This document shows positions 1-12,100 of a stretch of DNA of 64,000 bases, one piece after another (the stretch's first letter is position 1; each line of letters begins with the position of its first letter). A model generated the notes under the pieces. The model did no database searches and was not told where the DNA came from. It saw nothing but the letters and a program-made list of their open reading frames with translations. Source of the stretch: Sabellastarte sp. h YS-2021. Lineage: Eukaryota > Annelida > Polychaeta > Sabellida > Sabellidae. Position numbers and translations under genes: made by a program. The stretch lies in the NCBI GenBank assembly GCA_964017235.1, contig OZ024936.1, positions 55,169,028-55,233,027 on the forward strand. Reading direction: 5' to 3'.

Positions 1-225
1 GAGTAAAAAATCTAAAATTCGCCAGGAATCAAAAATTCGCCACCTCTAAAACCTTAGTTAATTTTATGAAGAAATTGATGTTTTTGTCCAAAAATTTGTA
101 TTTTTCAGTTCAAAAAGCCTTAATTTACTATACAGTCAACAAATCTCACCACAATTCATTTATTTTATTAGTATTTTCACATGTGGCGAATTTCAGATAT
201 GTGGCGAATTTTAGATTTCTTACTC
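1..225. repeat. Short inverted-repeat element (MITE-like)
   Basis: Bases 1-24 and 202-225 are inverted copies with 23 of 24 positions matching; the arm ends in TCTAAAATTCGCCA. Extra copies of the ATTCGCCA/TGGCGAAT motif lie just inside both arms. The interior is AT-rich and has no open frame. The left end coincides with the window edge, so the true terminus and target duplication cannot be seen. It lies just upstream of a dlat exon, presumably in an intron. Confidence 0.7.
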
Positions 226-518
226 TACATATGAAAACATTCTAATTCTAATGGTATTTTATAGCGCTTAATCTCCATCTGAAGAGAGACTTTAGGCGCA
301 CCAAACAGAAAAGCAAGAAAACTATAATCATTAACCTGAGACATAGCATGGATAAGTGCCATGGAGAGATACCGGGAAAAGCAGAGATTAGTTAGAAATG
401 CTGGTGCAAAGAGATAAGTACATCAGTCCTTTCAGTGAATATACTTTGTTATAATGTCTAGAGATTATATAGAAGTGTGGAGAAGTGGTACTTCAGAGGT
501 ATGTTTGTATAATTTTAG

Positions 519-599
519 GGTCTTGCTACCATTAGCCAGGAGGTCAGTGAGTTAACGCAGAGAGCTGTTGAGGGGTCATTGAGTTCAGCAGAAATACAG
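519..599 (+). CDS. dlat: dlat exon (27 codons)
   Basis: The acceptor is ATAATTTTAG before 519 and the donor is CAG|GTAAAA at 600. It reads [20 protein letters not shown] and continues to AEIQ with no stop. It precedes the GGTFT exon, as expected for the acyltransferase domain. The following intron (600-4850) contains the 169-bp satellite array. Confidence 0.8.
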
Positions 600-3500
600 G
601 TAAAAACTTTCATTGTGATAAGGCTGTGATGTCGTGGCAGATGATTTGAAATAAAATATATCTGTTAAAATAAGTAAAATTACATGAAAAACAACTACTG
701 ACCAGACAGATCTGTCTGAATACTGAGGTTTTCCAGAGTGATTTAATGATTATGTCCACCCCCCTGGGGGGTGGATATATTATTTTTGCTTTTTTCGCCG
801 TCCGATGTCCGATGTCCGGCGTCCGATGTCCGGCGTCACGCATGGTTTCCGCTCATTTAAAGGAAAAGTATTAGAGCTATTGTCACCAAATTTGGTATGC
901 AGGCTTATTGGGTCAGTAGCTTGCTTGGGATTGCTTTTGGCTGTTGTACCTCTTTTGCTTACTGAGTAATACTTAAGTACAGCTATTTTCAGTACCCATT
1001 GGTTTCCGTGCATTTAAGCCAAAATAATTAAAGATATTTTACTACAATTTTGAATACAAGATTGTTATGTCCATAGCTCGCTTGGTATTGCATTTGGGAC
1101 TGATAGCTTTGTCAGTACATGAGTAATAGCCATTTAGGTACTTCATTGTGTATTTTCAGTACTACTTTTGAGTAATTTGCTTCTATCTCCTTAACCGTGC
1201 GAGATAGAGCGATTTCGGCAAAATTTTCGACCCGCAGGGTATCTGAGGAGTGTACTCTTTGCAATTTTCAAAAAATTTTCCCCTCCCCAAAAATGGCGGC
1301 CATTTTGAATTTTCGAATTTTTGCCAAAAATGGCAAAACACAAATTTGCTTCTATCTCCTTAACCGTGCGAGATAGAGCGATTTCGTCGAAATTTTCGAC
1401 CCACAGGGTATCTAAGGAATGTAATATTTGCAATTTTCAAAAAAATTTCCCCTCCCCAAAAATGGCGGCCATTTTGAATTTTCGAATTTTTGCCAAAAAT
1501 GGCAAAACACAAATTTGCTTCTATCTCCTTAACCGTGCGAGATAGAGCGATTTCGGCAAAATTTTCGACCCACAGGGGATCTAAGGAATGCAATCTTTGC
1601 AATTTTCCAAAAATTTTCCCCTCCCCAAAAATGGCGGCCATTTTGAATTTTCGAATTTTTGCCAAAAATGGCAAAACACTAATTTGCTTCTATCTCCTTA
1701 ACCGTGCGAGATAGAGCGATTTCGGCAAAATTTTCGACCCACAGGGTATCTAAGCAATGCAATCTTTGCAATTTTCAAAATATTTTCCCCTCCCCAAAAA
1801 TGGCGGCCATTTTGAATTTTCGAATTTTTGCCAAAAATGGCAAAACACAAATTTGCTTCTATCTCCTTAACCGTGCGAGATAGAGCGATTTCGTCGAAAT
1901 TTTCGACCCACAGGGTATCTAAGGAATGTAATATTTGCAATTTTCAAAAAATTTTCCCCTCCCCAAAAATGGCGGCCATTTTGAATTTTCGAATTTTTGC
2001 CAAAAATGGCAAAACACAAATTTGCTTCTATCTCCTTAACCGTGCGAGATAGAGCGATTTCGTCGAAATTTTCGACCCACAGGGTATCTAAGGAATGCAA
2101 TCTTTGCAATTTTCCCAAAATTTTCCCCTCCCCAAAAATGGCGGCCATTTTGAATTTTCGAATTTTTGCCAAAAATGGCAAAACACAAATTTGCTTCTAT
2201 CTCCTTAACCGTGCGAGATAGAGCGATTTCGTCGAAATTTTCGACCCACAGGGTATCTAAGGAATGTAATATTTGCAATTTTCAAAAAAATTTTCCCCTC
2301 CCCAAAAATGGCGGCCATTTTGAATTTTCGAATTTTTGCCAAAAATGGCAAAACACAAATTTGCTTCTATCTCCTTAACCGTGCGAGATAGAGCGATTTC
2401 GTCGAAATTTTCGACCCACAGGGTATCTAAGGAATGTAATATTTGCAATTTTCCAAAAATTTTCCCCTCCCCAAAAATGGCGGCCATTTTGAATTTTCGA
2501 ATTTTTGCCAAAAATGGCAAAACACAAATTTGCTTCTATCTCCTTAACCGTGCGAGATAGAGCGATTTCGTCGAAATTTTCGACCCACAGGGTATCTAAG
2601 GAATGTAATATTTGCAATTTTCAAAAAAATTTCCCCTCCCCAAAAATGGCGGCCATTTTGAATTTTCGAATTTTTGCCAAAAATGGCAAAACACAAATTT
2701 GCTTCTATCTCCTTAACCGTGCGAGATAGAGCGATTTCGTCGAAATTTTCGACCCACAGGGTATCTAAGGAATGCAATCTTTGCAATTTTCAAAAAATTT
2801 TCCCCTCCCCAAAAATGGCGACCATTTTGAATTTTCGAATTTTTGCCCAAAATGGCAAAACACAAATTTGCTTCTATCTCCTTAACCGTGCGAGATAGAG
2901 CGATTTCGTCGAAATTTTCGACCCACAGGGTATCTAAGGAATGCAATCTTTGCAATTTTCCAAAAATTTTCCCCTCCCCAAAAATGGCGGCCATTTTGAA
3001 TTTTCGAATTTTTGCCAAAAATGGCAAAACACAAATTTGCTTCTATCTCCTTAACCGTGCGAGATAGAGCGATTTCGTCGAAATTTTCGACCCACAGGGT
3101 ATCTAAGGAATGCAATCTTTGCAATTTTCCAAAAATTTTCCCCTCCCCAAAAATGGCGGCCATTTTGAATTTTCGAATTTTTGCAAAAAATGGCAAAACA
3201 CAAATTTGCTTCTATCTCCTTAACCGTGCCAGATAGAGCGATTTCGTCGAAATTTTCGACCCACAGGGTATCTAAGGAATGTAATATTTGCAATTTTCAA
3301 AAAATTTTCCCCTCCCCAAAAATGGCAGCCCTTTTGAATTTTCGAATTTTTGCCCAACATGGAAAAACACAAACTGGCCTTAACCGTGCAAAATAGAGTT
3401 ATTTTGTTGAAATTTTCGACCCATAGGGTATCTAAGAAATGTACTCTTGGCAATTTTCAAAAAAATTTCCTTTTCCCAATAATGGCGGCCATTTTGAATT

Positions 3501-6500
3501 TTCAAATTTTTGCCAAAAATAGAAAAACAGGAATTGGCTTCTATCTTCTTAACCGTGCAAGATAGAGTGATTTCGTCAAAATTTTCAACCCAACCAATGC
3601 AAAAAGGCATGAAGCGGAAATAAATTACATCTACACTATCAAATATTTAAGCATCATTGATATATTTTACAAATGAAACAGGGTCTTGTAAGACTACTGT
3701 ACAATTTGGGCAAAAGGTTCATGGGTGGACATTACACATGATAATGTGTGTTCTTCTATGCTATCCTGTTTCTATTCGCATCTACTATCAACAGGGCGGC
3801 CTATTTCTAGTTTAAACTGTTTTGTATCAGTTTTTCGTTTACCTAATTCGCTTCTTTGTGCTTGATTTCTCAAGGAATGTGGGCAATTTTTGAGTAACCT
3901 AACAGCCTAAAATGGCTACAGATTTTTGTTTGGCAAGAACCAATGCAAATGTGTGTCACTATGCTTTAGTAGTTACCTTCTGTAATTATCTGTCTGCTCC
4001 TTTGTACTGGGTCAACTTTTCACAGCCTTGGTAACTTGCATTTAAAATTGACCAATTCTCTTCAGTTTTGTTCAAGCATTAATAGAGGTTCACTCTTCAG
4101 CTTTAACACAGGAAATAAATCACTTCAGGATGTTGAGTTGATCTGTTCAATATTATCAACTGGTCATAGGTTTAACAGGACACTGGTTTCACAGGTTTAA
4201 ATGAATACATGGTTACAGAACATTAAAGCTTTGTTTGAAACATTTTGGTTTAATTTCTTTGACGTACATGTCTAAACATACTGACGATTCTCAAAGGGTT
4301 CCTGTTTTTCAAAAATGTATGAACAACCAAAATAAGACAAATTTTGATATTATAAAAGGCGTATATTGGCAAGAAAATAATATGATTGTACATTTAACTG
4401 AATAGATTCAATAAACAATTGCGGTATTTATAGTGTTACGATCGAAAGTAAATATGGAAACCAGGTCCCGAAAACAAAATTCGGTGAAAGCCGGATTCGT
4501 TCGAATTAGTATACACCAAACTGTAAAATCTTCTGTCCGTGTACATGAACAATTACATCGACTAAAATGTGGTTTATTTTTGGATAAAACCTGAAGTTTT
4601 GGATATTATTCCCTGTATATTGGCAAAATAGTACACAAGTAAGTATTTTTAAGCCTTCTCTGCAATATTTTATACGTTTGATATGAAATGTGTGACATTT
4701 CGGGAACCAGTTCTTGAACTTCTGTCACCGGATTTTGTTTATGTTTATATGAATCGAATAGAAACCAACTATCCGGTTTGATGTCTTTACCACTAGGTAT
4801 TTATTGTATGCTTTCTGTGATAACAGTAAATATACTCTGTTATATTTCAGGGTGGTACATTTACAGTAGCTGATCTTAGTGATTCAGGAATGAAGAATTC
4901 TGCCACCGTAATCCATCCTCCACAGGTTTGTATAAACTTCAGTTGGTCTCTTTCTTTTTTTGGAATAAAAACTTGCCATTTCAGCTTTCCCTGCCTAAGA
5001 AATTGAAAGACCGTTTGAAAGCTGTGTCAGAATTGGCCAGGCATTGATAATTTTGTGATATGTAAACATGAAAAATTAACAATTTGTTAAAGTTAACATG
5101 AAATGCACAATGTTATTCCGTTAAAATGATAACATCTGACAAAATATTTTTTAAAAAAATTGAAAAAATTTAAAATAATGAGGGAAGAAATCATTCACAT
5201 TGCTGGTTTTTATGATGTTTCTATTTTTATCTCTCTAAGGTTGGAACTTGTGCAAAACGTTGTGTATGGTTATAACTTGTACAAAATTTTGCTAATGCAA
5301 GTTATTTCTTGTGCAAAATCCCAAGTTGTATATGGTAAAATGTCACTTTATGAGTTGGGAATTAAATATTATTCAGTATTGAACACAGTAAGTGTCTATA
5401 TGATATGCAATGTAAAGATAATGATGAAGTGTTTTGATCTACATGCGCAAGCTGCAAAGCCATCAGAGACACAAGTAGTGTATTAAAATGGTCACCCATC
5501 CAAGTACTAAGAAAGCATTGCTGCTTAACTGTGAAGAGACGGGTACTCATTACACTACACCAATTCTCATGAAAGTCTGGTGACCTAACAGAAATGAAAA
5601 AAAAAAAGAACAAAGCAGGGCTGGGACGGGTGCTAAAAAACGGCACCGAGTACCTGCCCTCTGACAACCGGCCCGAATTCGAGTAACCGCGAGATTTAGT
5701 ACCCACCATTGGAAGTCTTCTGTAAACAAATAGTCAATTCCGTAAAACGAAACTTTTAAAGAAAAACGTCTTCTATTTCACCAGATATTATAGAATCTGG
5801 AGTAACTTATACATTTTTAAGTGAAAACTACAACTTTAATTGATATTATATGATTGAAATGCTGAAATGTAGCATGTTTTACACAAACGTTTCATTACGT
5901 GGGCGATAATACAATGCCTCACGAGGCTCGAGTATTCGTTCGCAGCCCTACAACAAAGTGATCGCTAGAAGTGTGAGCCTCAGTAAAACTTGTATTTTAA
6001 AAGTGTGTGCAGAGATTAACATGGAGTATTGATTGTATCCACGAGATGCCTCTGGTGGATACTTCGGTTTAGCATTCGATACGCGGCCCCCACCACCACA
6101 CGTAGAGAGATTTTTAGTTTTAACGCTGTCAGAGGAAAACTAAACCAGCTACGTTCACCAAATTTGCAGGATATCTTTTTTGGGAGGTAAGCTTCTCCGG
6201 GACTGAAATTAGCCTCATTCTAAAAAACAAGATGGGCGCCGAGGGCATTTCTTTTTTTCTACTGGCTGGTTCTCATAGGTAGAAGGTTGAATCTCTTAAT
6301 AGGTGATATGTATAACAGATATACATGTCCTCTACAACCTTGCAGACACTTGACCTTGAAGCTCTTAATTCAAGGTCATGCATGGAGTGCCAAAGGACCC
6401 TGCATAACAGGCTTTAAAAGGGCTTATAACTCGCTTATTATTGGTCCTAGAGGTTTGCAATGTGAAACCAACTTATAACAAATCATGGGCCGGGAATCTT

Positions 6501-7684
6501 TTGATGTCATATTTGACCTTGGGCCCCTCCTTCAAGGTCAAACAAGGACAGCCAAACTTAAAAATGCTTATAACTTGCTTATTATTGGTCCTAGAGGTTT
6601 GCAATGTTAAACCAACTTACAGGAAGTCATGGGCTGGGAATCTTCTGATGTGTTTAGATTTGACCTTGAGCCAGTCCTTCAAGGTCAAACGAGGATAGCC
6701 AAACTTAAAAGTGCTTATAACTCTCTTATTATCGGTCTTAAAGGCTTGGAATGTGAAACCAACTTATAGGAAATCATGGGCTGGGAATCTTCTGATGTGG
6801 TCAGATTTGACCTTGGATCCCTCATTCAAGGTCAAACGAGGACAACCAAACTTAAAGTGCTTATAACTCGCTTATTATTGATCCTAAAGGTTTGCAATGT
6901 GATACCAACTTGTAGGATATCATGGGCTGAGAATCTTCTGATGTTTTCAGATTTAACCTTTGGCCCCTCTTTCAAGGTCAAACAATGGTTCACTGGCTTT
7001 GATGAGTTGTCTTTCCGGTGGATACAAATTTGCATCGGTTTTCTGGTGCGTAGGTCTAGTTTCAGTGTGGAATTATGTTGAACCTTGTCTATATTTCAGA
7101 AATCTGCATTATAGTTTATCTACGTATGTGTGCTTATTCTTGTCTCATTAGGGGTGTTTTGCCAGGGGAAAATGAAAGCAATATTTAAATTCTATTTATA
7201 TTTTATTTCAGTCTTGTTTGCTCTCTGTTGGAAAGGCTCAAACCCGGCTAATACCTGACTCAGACTTGGAAAAAGGGTAAGATTCCTGCCATTCTAAAAT
7301 ATCAGAACTATTTTCTGTAACTTGTGTTTACATGTATATGAACCTAAATTATTTTTCAGCTGACAGTGTCTTAGTCAGGCACACTCTTCTTGTTCTAATT
7401 TTTTGTTGTACTGCAATATTACATCTTGTTTCAGTAAATTTTACTTTTCATGTGTGTATATTTGATGTGGTTAGCACATACCTTTTTCTGACATGAAAAA
7501 CTTGGAAACATTCCACCGCTATTTAAACCTCACCACAGTGTAAATCTGTTTCAGGTACCGTACTTCAGAGGTGATGTCCGTGACCTTAAGTTGTGACCAT
7601 CGGGTGGTTGATGGCGCTGTAGGAGCCCAGTGGCTAGCTGAGTTTAGGAAACTTTTGGAAAAACCCCAGACAATGCTTTTATGA
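519..7684 (+). CDS. dlat: 3' part of pyruvate dehydrogenase E2 (dihydrolipoamide acetyltransferase), four exons
   Basis: Exons 519-599, 4851-4925, 7212-7276 and 7555-7684 join in one frame (phases 0, 0, 2) and end at TGA 7682-7684. They encode the C-terminal part of the 2-oxoacid dehydrogenase acyltransferase domain. That domain moves the acetyl group from lipoyl-lysine to CoA in the mitochondrial matrix and forms the core of the pyruvate dehydrogenase complex. Visible landmarks are GGTFT, HPPQ, and SCDHRVVDG with the catalytic His and Asp, followed by [10 protein letters not shown] and a terminal MLL. The intact His favours E2 over the E3-binding paralogue, which by family knowledge lacks it. 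The segment after GGTFT reads [10 protein letters not shown], less conserved than usual. Upstream exons are outside the window. Candidate AATAAA signals lie near 8744 and 8888; the real 3' end is unknown. Confidence 0.88.
740..3815 (+). mobile_element. Dispersed element with hairpin head and 169-bp satellite core, copy 1
   Basis: It opens with a perfect 10-bp stem hairpin (755-775, TCCACCCCCC / GGGGGGTGGA) and a GTCCGATGTCCGGCGTC-type stretch. A unique 5' module (840-1170), a tandem array of 169-bp units (1178-3600) and a 3' module (3600-about 3815, with the small hairpin ACACATgataATGTGT) follow. A second, diverged copy at 40190-42065 has the same 5' and 3' modules, so hairpin, array and tails form one unit. 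The architecture recalls molluscan pearl/Helitron-like non-autonomous elements (inference). No target duplication could be fixed. It lies inside a dlat intron. Confidence 0.65.
1178..3600. repeat. 169-bp tandem array, about 14 units
   Basis: The phrase TTGCTTCTATCTCCTTAACC recurs at 1178, 1347, 1516, 1685, 1854, 2023, 2192, 2362, 2531, 2700, 2869, 3038 and 3207, then in degenerate form near 3372 and 3535. Central units are nearly identical and the last two are diverged. Two unit types, differing at a GTAATATTT versus GCAATCTTT stretch, are intermixed. Open frames on both strands are a by-product of a stop-poor unit, not genes. Confidence 0.97.
3816..4850. other. AT-rich intron sequence, no feature recognised
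   Basis: This is intronic sequence of dlat. I saw no exon, SINE or terminal inverted repeat. Confidence 0.5.
4851..4925 (+). CDS. dlat: dlat exon (25 codons, GGTFT...HPPQ)
   Basis: The acceptor TTATATTTCAG ends at 4850 and the donor CAG|GTTTGT starts at 4926. The 75 bases give [15 protein letters not shown], then [10 protein letters not shown], the conserved segment ahead of the catalytic region. Confidence 0.88.
5616..5950. mobile_element. hAT-like MITE in a dlat intron
   Basis: The ends are CAGGGCTG (5616) and its inverted form CAGCCCTA (to 5950). They are flanked by an imperfect 8-bp duplication, GAACAAAG (5608-5615) and CAACAAAG (5951-5958), 7 of 8 matching. An 8-bp TSD and CAGGG-type ends are hallmarks of the hAT superfamily. 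At 335 bp there is no transposase, so it is non-autonomous. Confidence 0.65.
6424..6995. repeat. 145-bp tandem repeat, four units, with paired TGACCTTG / TCAAGGTCA motifs
   Basis: Units start with CTTATAACT at 6424, 6569, 6714 and 6859. Each carries TGACCTTG followed about 12 bases later by TTCAAGGTCAAAC, an inverted pair of nuclear-receptor-like half-sites. A partial pair lies upstream at 6350-6380. A related unit occurs in reverse orientation at 20725-20855, so this is a dispersed repeat rather than a dlat-specific enhancer. Confidence 0.85.
7212..7276 (+). CDS. dlat: dlat exon (SCLLSVG...LEKG)
   Basis: The acceptor TTTATTTCAG ends at 7211 and the donor GG|GTAAGA starts at 7277. The 65 bases give [20 protein letters not shown], then K and two bases of a Gly codon that the next exon completes. 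Confidence 0.88.
7555..7684 (+). CDS. dlat: dlat last exon with catalytic DHRVVDG motif and stop
   Basis: The acceptor CTGTTTCAG ends at 7554. The exon completes the split Gly codon and reads [20 protein letters not shown], then [18 protein letters not shown], and ends MLL-stop. His and Asp of DHRxxDG are the acetyltransferase active-site residues. This is the clearest host coding exon in the window. Confidence 0.93.
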
Positions 7685-9135
7685 AATTGACTCACTAATT
7701 TATTTTATGTAGTTCAGTAATACAATGTGTAACGTGTCTTTGAGAAAGACGAGAGATCAAAATGATTTTTTTGATGAGATTTAGCTGTTTGAAGGGTCAC
7801 AAAACATTAAGTTTGATCTGTTTAGTTGAATGATAATTACCTTTCATGGTAAACATGTTGTTGTTGTATTGGTTTAGTTGATGTTTGTAGACTGAGTACT
7901 TAGTTGGCAATATTTAATAAGCAGCAATTTAAATTGGACATTGCAAAAGGCTGATATTAAATATCTTTTTATAGATTAAGCGCTATAAAAGTCCAATTAG
8001 AATTAGAATTAGAATTAAATGACTCTTGGAACAGGAAACAAGTGATATATTTTTGTTGTGTAGAAAATAGCATTGAATGTAATACCTTCTCTTTTCCTAG
8101 CATAAATATTGAAATTTTGCAGTGTATCTTGTATAACAATTGATCAAATTAGTTGAAAAATAACATTTATCATGTTTCAAACATAACTTTAAGCATTTAA
8201 GTACACATCAGTATTGGAGGTCAATAATCCCAAAACCACCCAGACAGAAAATACTTTCTGTAAAATTACAACTGGTTGTTGAAACATCACATTTTCCACA
8301 ATTGTACCTAACATAAATTTACATGGTTGAAATTCTTTAAAAGAAATGAAACAATTTTGAACATTCATTCATAATGTTTACATGTTTCATCCTTTCAAAA
8401 AGTTTATGATGTAAACAGTTCCTGATTTAGGTTCAAATGAGATGTTCCTAGTTTTAAGTGTATTTATGGACTACAACTAACATATTCATATGTCATCTCA
8501 GACCCAATTATATAGTATTCCCTACTACCAAGTAAAGTTTGTCATCTACCCCCAAACAATCTCAAGGAGTAATATAATTATATAAAATGTGGGATAAATG
8601 CTTTTAATATTAACATATAATTATAGAGTAATATTACATCAAGAAGTTGCAATGTCAGAAAATACAAATGACAAATTTTACTGGACGATGAACTTCTCTG
8701 GCTGAGTCATTGTGAACTAATATCCAATTAGTAAAATTCTCTGAATAAAATTAACTCTTTATGACTGCCTCTTAATGAGCTAGATGCATTTTATTAATTA
8801 TATTAGAAAGATTAATGTTTACTTGAAGGTTTTATTTAGGAATTGTCCTTTATTAGCATTTCCACTTTAAAACTATTGGCGAATCCTAATAAAAGAGTGC
8901 ATCAGGTATAATTGGTGAATGTTCTTTGTTATAACTAATGTTAATAATTTAAAGTGTGATTGTAAGTTCCTTTTTTTAAAAAAAAACAAAAAAACCTGTT
9001 ATTTAATAAACCTGTTGTTTTTATGCTTATAATTTATTTTGTATGAAGTCACGTAATTCAGTCCCAAAACTAGGCTGCAGTTTAGAAAACTTTTTTCTGT
9101 CTCTCACTTGTAATTAAGTACCCTTGTAAAGGATG
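7685..9135. other. dlat 3' UTR and downstream AT-rich sequence
   Basis: No coding exon is seen. A short ATTAGA microsatellite lies near 8000, next to TTAAGCGCTATAAAAG; the inverse of that phrase also occurs at about 250-275. AATAAA occurs at about 8744, 8888 and 9004. Confidence 0.4.
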
Positions 9136-9141
9136 TTTATT

Positions 9142-12100
9142 ATCTCCCGCCGGGCTTTAGCCCGGGAGGGCGACTATGAAATGATGCCTGTGTGTGCGTG
9201 CGTGCGTGTGTTAGTTAGTCACGCAGATTTCTCCAAAACTACTGCAGCTAAAGATTTTTTGTAAATTAATTGTCGCAATGAATTTTCACGCCCTTGAAAA
9301 TTTTTTGGGTTTTATGGACTTAGGCATAAAGATAAGTGAGTAATAGCAATCTTAGCTACTTGGAATAAAGGGCTCATAACTCAAAAACTATTGCAGTTAA
9401 GCTTTTTCTTCAAATATGTTGTTCAGCTACTTTGTCCTTAGCTATAAGATGGTACATAGTTTGGGGTCCCATTGCATGCCATAAGTGAGTAATAGCTATT
9501 TTCTTATTTGTAGCAAAATAATGACCTAAGTAAATGTCAAATATCTTCAAAAGTATTAAAGTTAGGGAATTCTTTTCAAATATGTTATTCATCTACTTTT
9601 TGATAAGCAATCACATAGTAAAGTTTCAGATCTGTTGCACATTGGATAGCTGAGTAATACCTACTTTGAAATTCTACAGTTGAGTAAATCCATTGTAACT
9701 CCAAAACTATTGCAGTTAGAGTATTTTCGTAAAATATGTTGTTCTGCTACTTTGTCCTTAACTATAAGATGGCATAAAATCCATTGTAACTCCAAAACTA
9801 TTGCAGTTAGAGTATTTTCGTAAAATATGTTGTTCAGCTACTTTGTCCTTAACTATAAGATGGCATATAGTTTGGGGTTCTATTGCATGCCACAAGTGAG
9901 TAATAGCTATTTTCTTATTTGTAGCAAAATAATGACATAAGTAAATGTCAAATATCTTCAAAAGTAATTAAAGTTAGGGAATTATTTTCAAATATGTTAT
10001 TCATCTAGTTTTTGGTAAGCTATCACATAGTAAAGTTTCAGACCTGTTGCACATTGGATAGCTGAGTAATAGCTACTTTGAAATTGTGACTGTTGAGTAA
10101 ATTCATTGTAACTCCAAAACTATTGCAGTTACTGTATTTTCCTAAAATATGTTATTCAGCTACTTTGTCCTTAACTATAAGATGGCATATAGTTTGGGGT
10201 TCTATTGCATGCCATAAGTGAGTAATAGCTATTTCCTTATTTGAAGCAAAATGATGACATAAGTAAATGTCAAATATCTCCAAAATTATTAAAATTAGGG
10301 AATTCTTTTCAGATATGTTATTCATCTACTTTTTGATAAGCTATCACATAGTAAAGTTTCAGACCTGTTGCACATTGGATAGCTGAGTAATAGCTACTTT
10401 GAAATTGTGACTGTTGAGTAAATCCATTGTAACTCCCAAAACTATTGCAGTTAGAGTATTTTCCTAAAATATGTTGTTCAGCTACTTTGTCCTTAACTAT
10501 AAGATGGTACATAGTTTGGGGTTCTATTGCATGCCTTAAGTGAGTAATGGCTATTTTCTTATTTGTAGCAAAATAACAACATAAGTAAATGTCAAATATC
10601 TTCAAGAGTATTACAGTTAAATCTTTCAACATGTTATTCATCTACTTTTTGGTAAGCTATCACATAGTAAAGTTTCAGACCTGTTGCACATTGGATAGCT
10701 GAGTAATAGCTACTTTGAAATTGTGACATAAGTGAGTAATAGCTATTTCCTTATTTGTAGCAAAATAACAACATAAGTAAATGTCAAATATCTTCAAAAG
10801 TATTCAAGTTAGGGAAATATTTTCAAATATGTTATTCATCTAGTTTTTGATAAGCTATGAGATAGTAAAGTTTCAGACCTGTTGCACATTGGATAACTGA
10901 GTAATAGCTACTTTGAAATTGTGACTGTTGAGTAAATCCATTGTAACTCGAAAACTACTGCAATTACAGTATTTTCCTAAAATAATTTGTTCAGCTACTT
11001 TTTCCTTAACTATAAGATGGCATATCGTTTGGGGTTCCATTGCATGTCATAAGTGAGCAGTAGCTATTTTCTAATTTGTAGCAAAATTATGATGGAAATA
11101 AATGTCAAATACCTTCACATGTATTAAAGTTAGGCAAATCTTTTCATTTGTTATTCATCTAGTTTTTGATAAGCTTACTTTACTGTGTCCTTTATATTTT
11201 TGTTGCTTTTGCAGATCTAGGTCAATAGCTAAGTGTAACTAAAATGAGTAAATGTCTTTTATCTCTAAAAGTATTATAGGTAGGCAATTTCTTCTAAATA
11301 AGTCATTCACCTACTTTTGGGTGATCTACCACATAGTGAAGTTGCAGATCTATAGCTCTTTGGATAGCTGAGTAATAGCTACTAAAATGAGTAAATGTAT
11401 TTTATCTCTAAAAGTATTATGGGTAGGCAATTTCTTCTAAATAAGTCATTCACCTTCTTTTGGGTGATCTACCACATAGTGAAGTTGCAGAACTGTAGCT
11501 CTTTGGATAGCTGAGTAATAGCTACTAAAATGAGTAAATGTCTTTTATCTCTAAAAGTATTACAGGTAGGCAATTTCTTCTAAATAAGTTATTCACCTAC
11601 TTTTGGGTGATCTACCACATAGTGAAGTTGCAGAACTGTAGCTCTTTGGATAGCTGAGTAATAGCTACTAAAATGAGGAAATGTATTTTATCCTAATAAA
11701 AGTATTACGGGTAGGCAATTTCTTCTAAATAAGTCATTCACCTACTTTTGGGTGATCTACCACATAGTGAAGTTGCAGAACTGTAGCTCTTTGGATAGCT
11801 AAGTAATAGCTACTAAAATGAGGAAGTGTCTTTTATCTCTAAAAGTATTACAGATAGGCAGTTTCTTCTAAATAAGTCATTCACCTACTTTTGGGTGATC
11901 TACCACATAGTGAAGTTGCAGAACTGTAGCTCTTTGGATAGCTGAGTAATAGCTACTAAAATGAGTAAATGTAAATCTGTAAAAGTATTGCATACACGCA
12001 ATTTCTTCTAAATAAGTCATTCACCTACTTTTGGGTGATCTACCACATAGTTAAGTTGCAGAACTGTAGCTCTTTCCATAGCTGAGTAATAGCTACTGAA

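Noticed and set aside
1178-3600. Regular repeats as a CRISPR array
   Set aside because: Units are directly joined 169-bp copies without short repeats separated by unique spacers, and the genome is eukaryotic.
1191-3610. Many 70-104-codon ORFs on both strands
   Set aside because: They recur every 169 bp with the satellite unit, in mirrored frames on both strands; this is a stop-poor repeat, not a protein family.
5160-5709. ORFs of 108 and 115 codons on opposite strands
   Set aside because: Intronic, partly in a hAT-like MITE and a poly-A stretch, with no recognisable motif.
6776-7081. 101-codon ORF in a dlat intron
   Set aside because: It lies in the 145-bp tandem repeat and crosses no splice-compatible exon.
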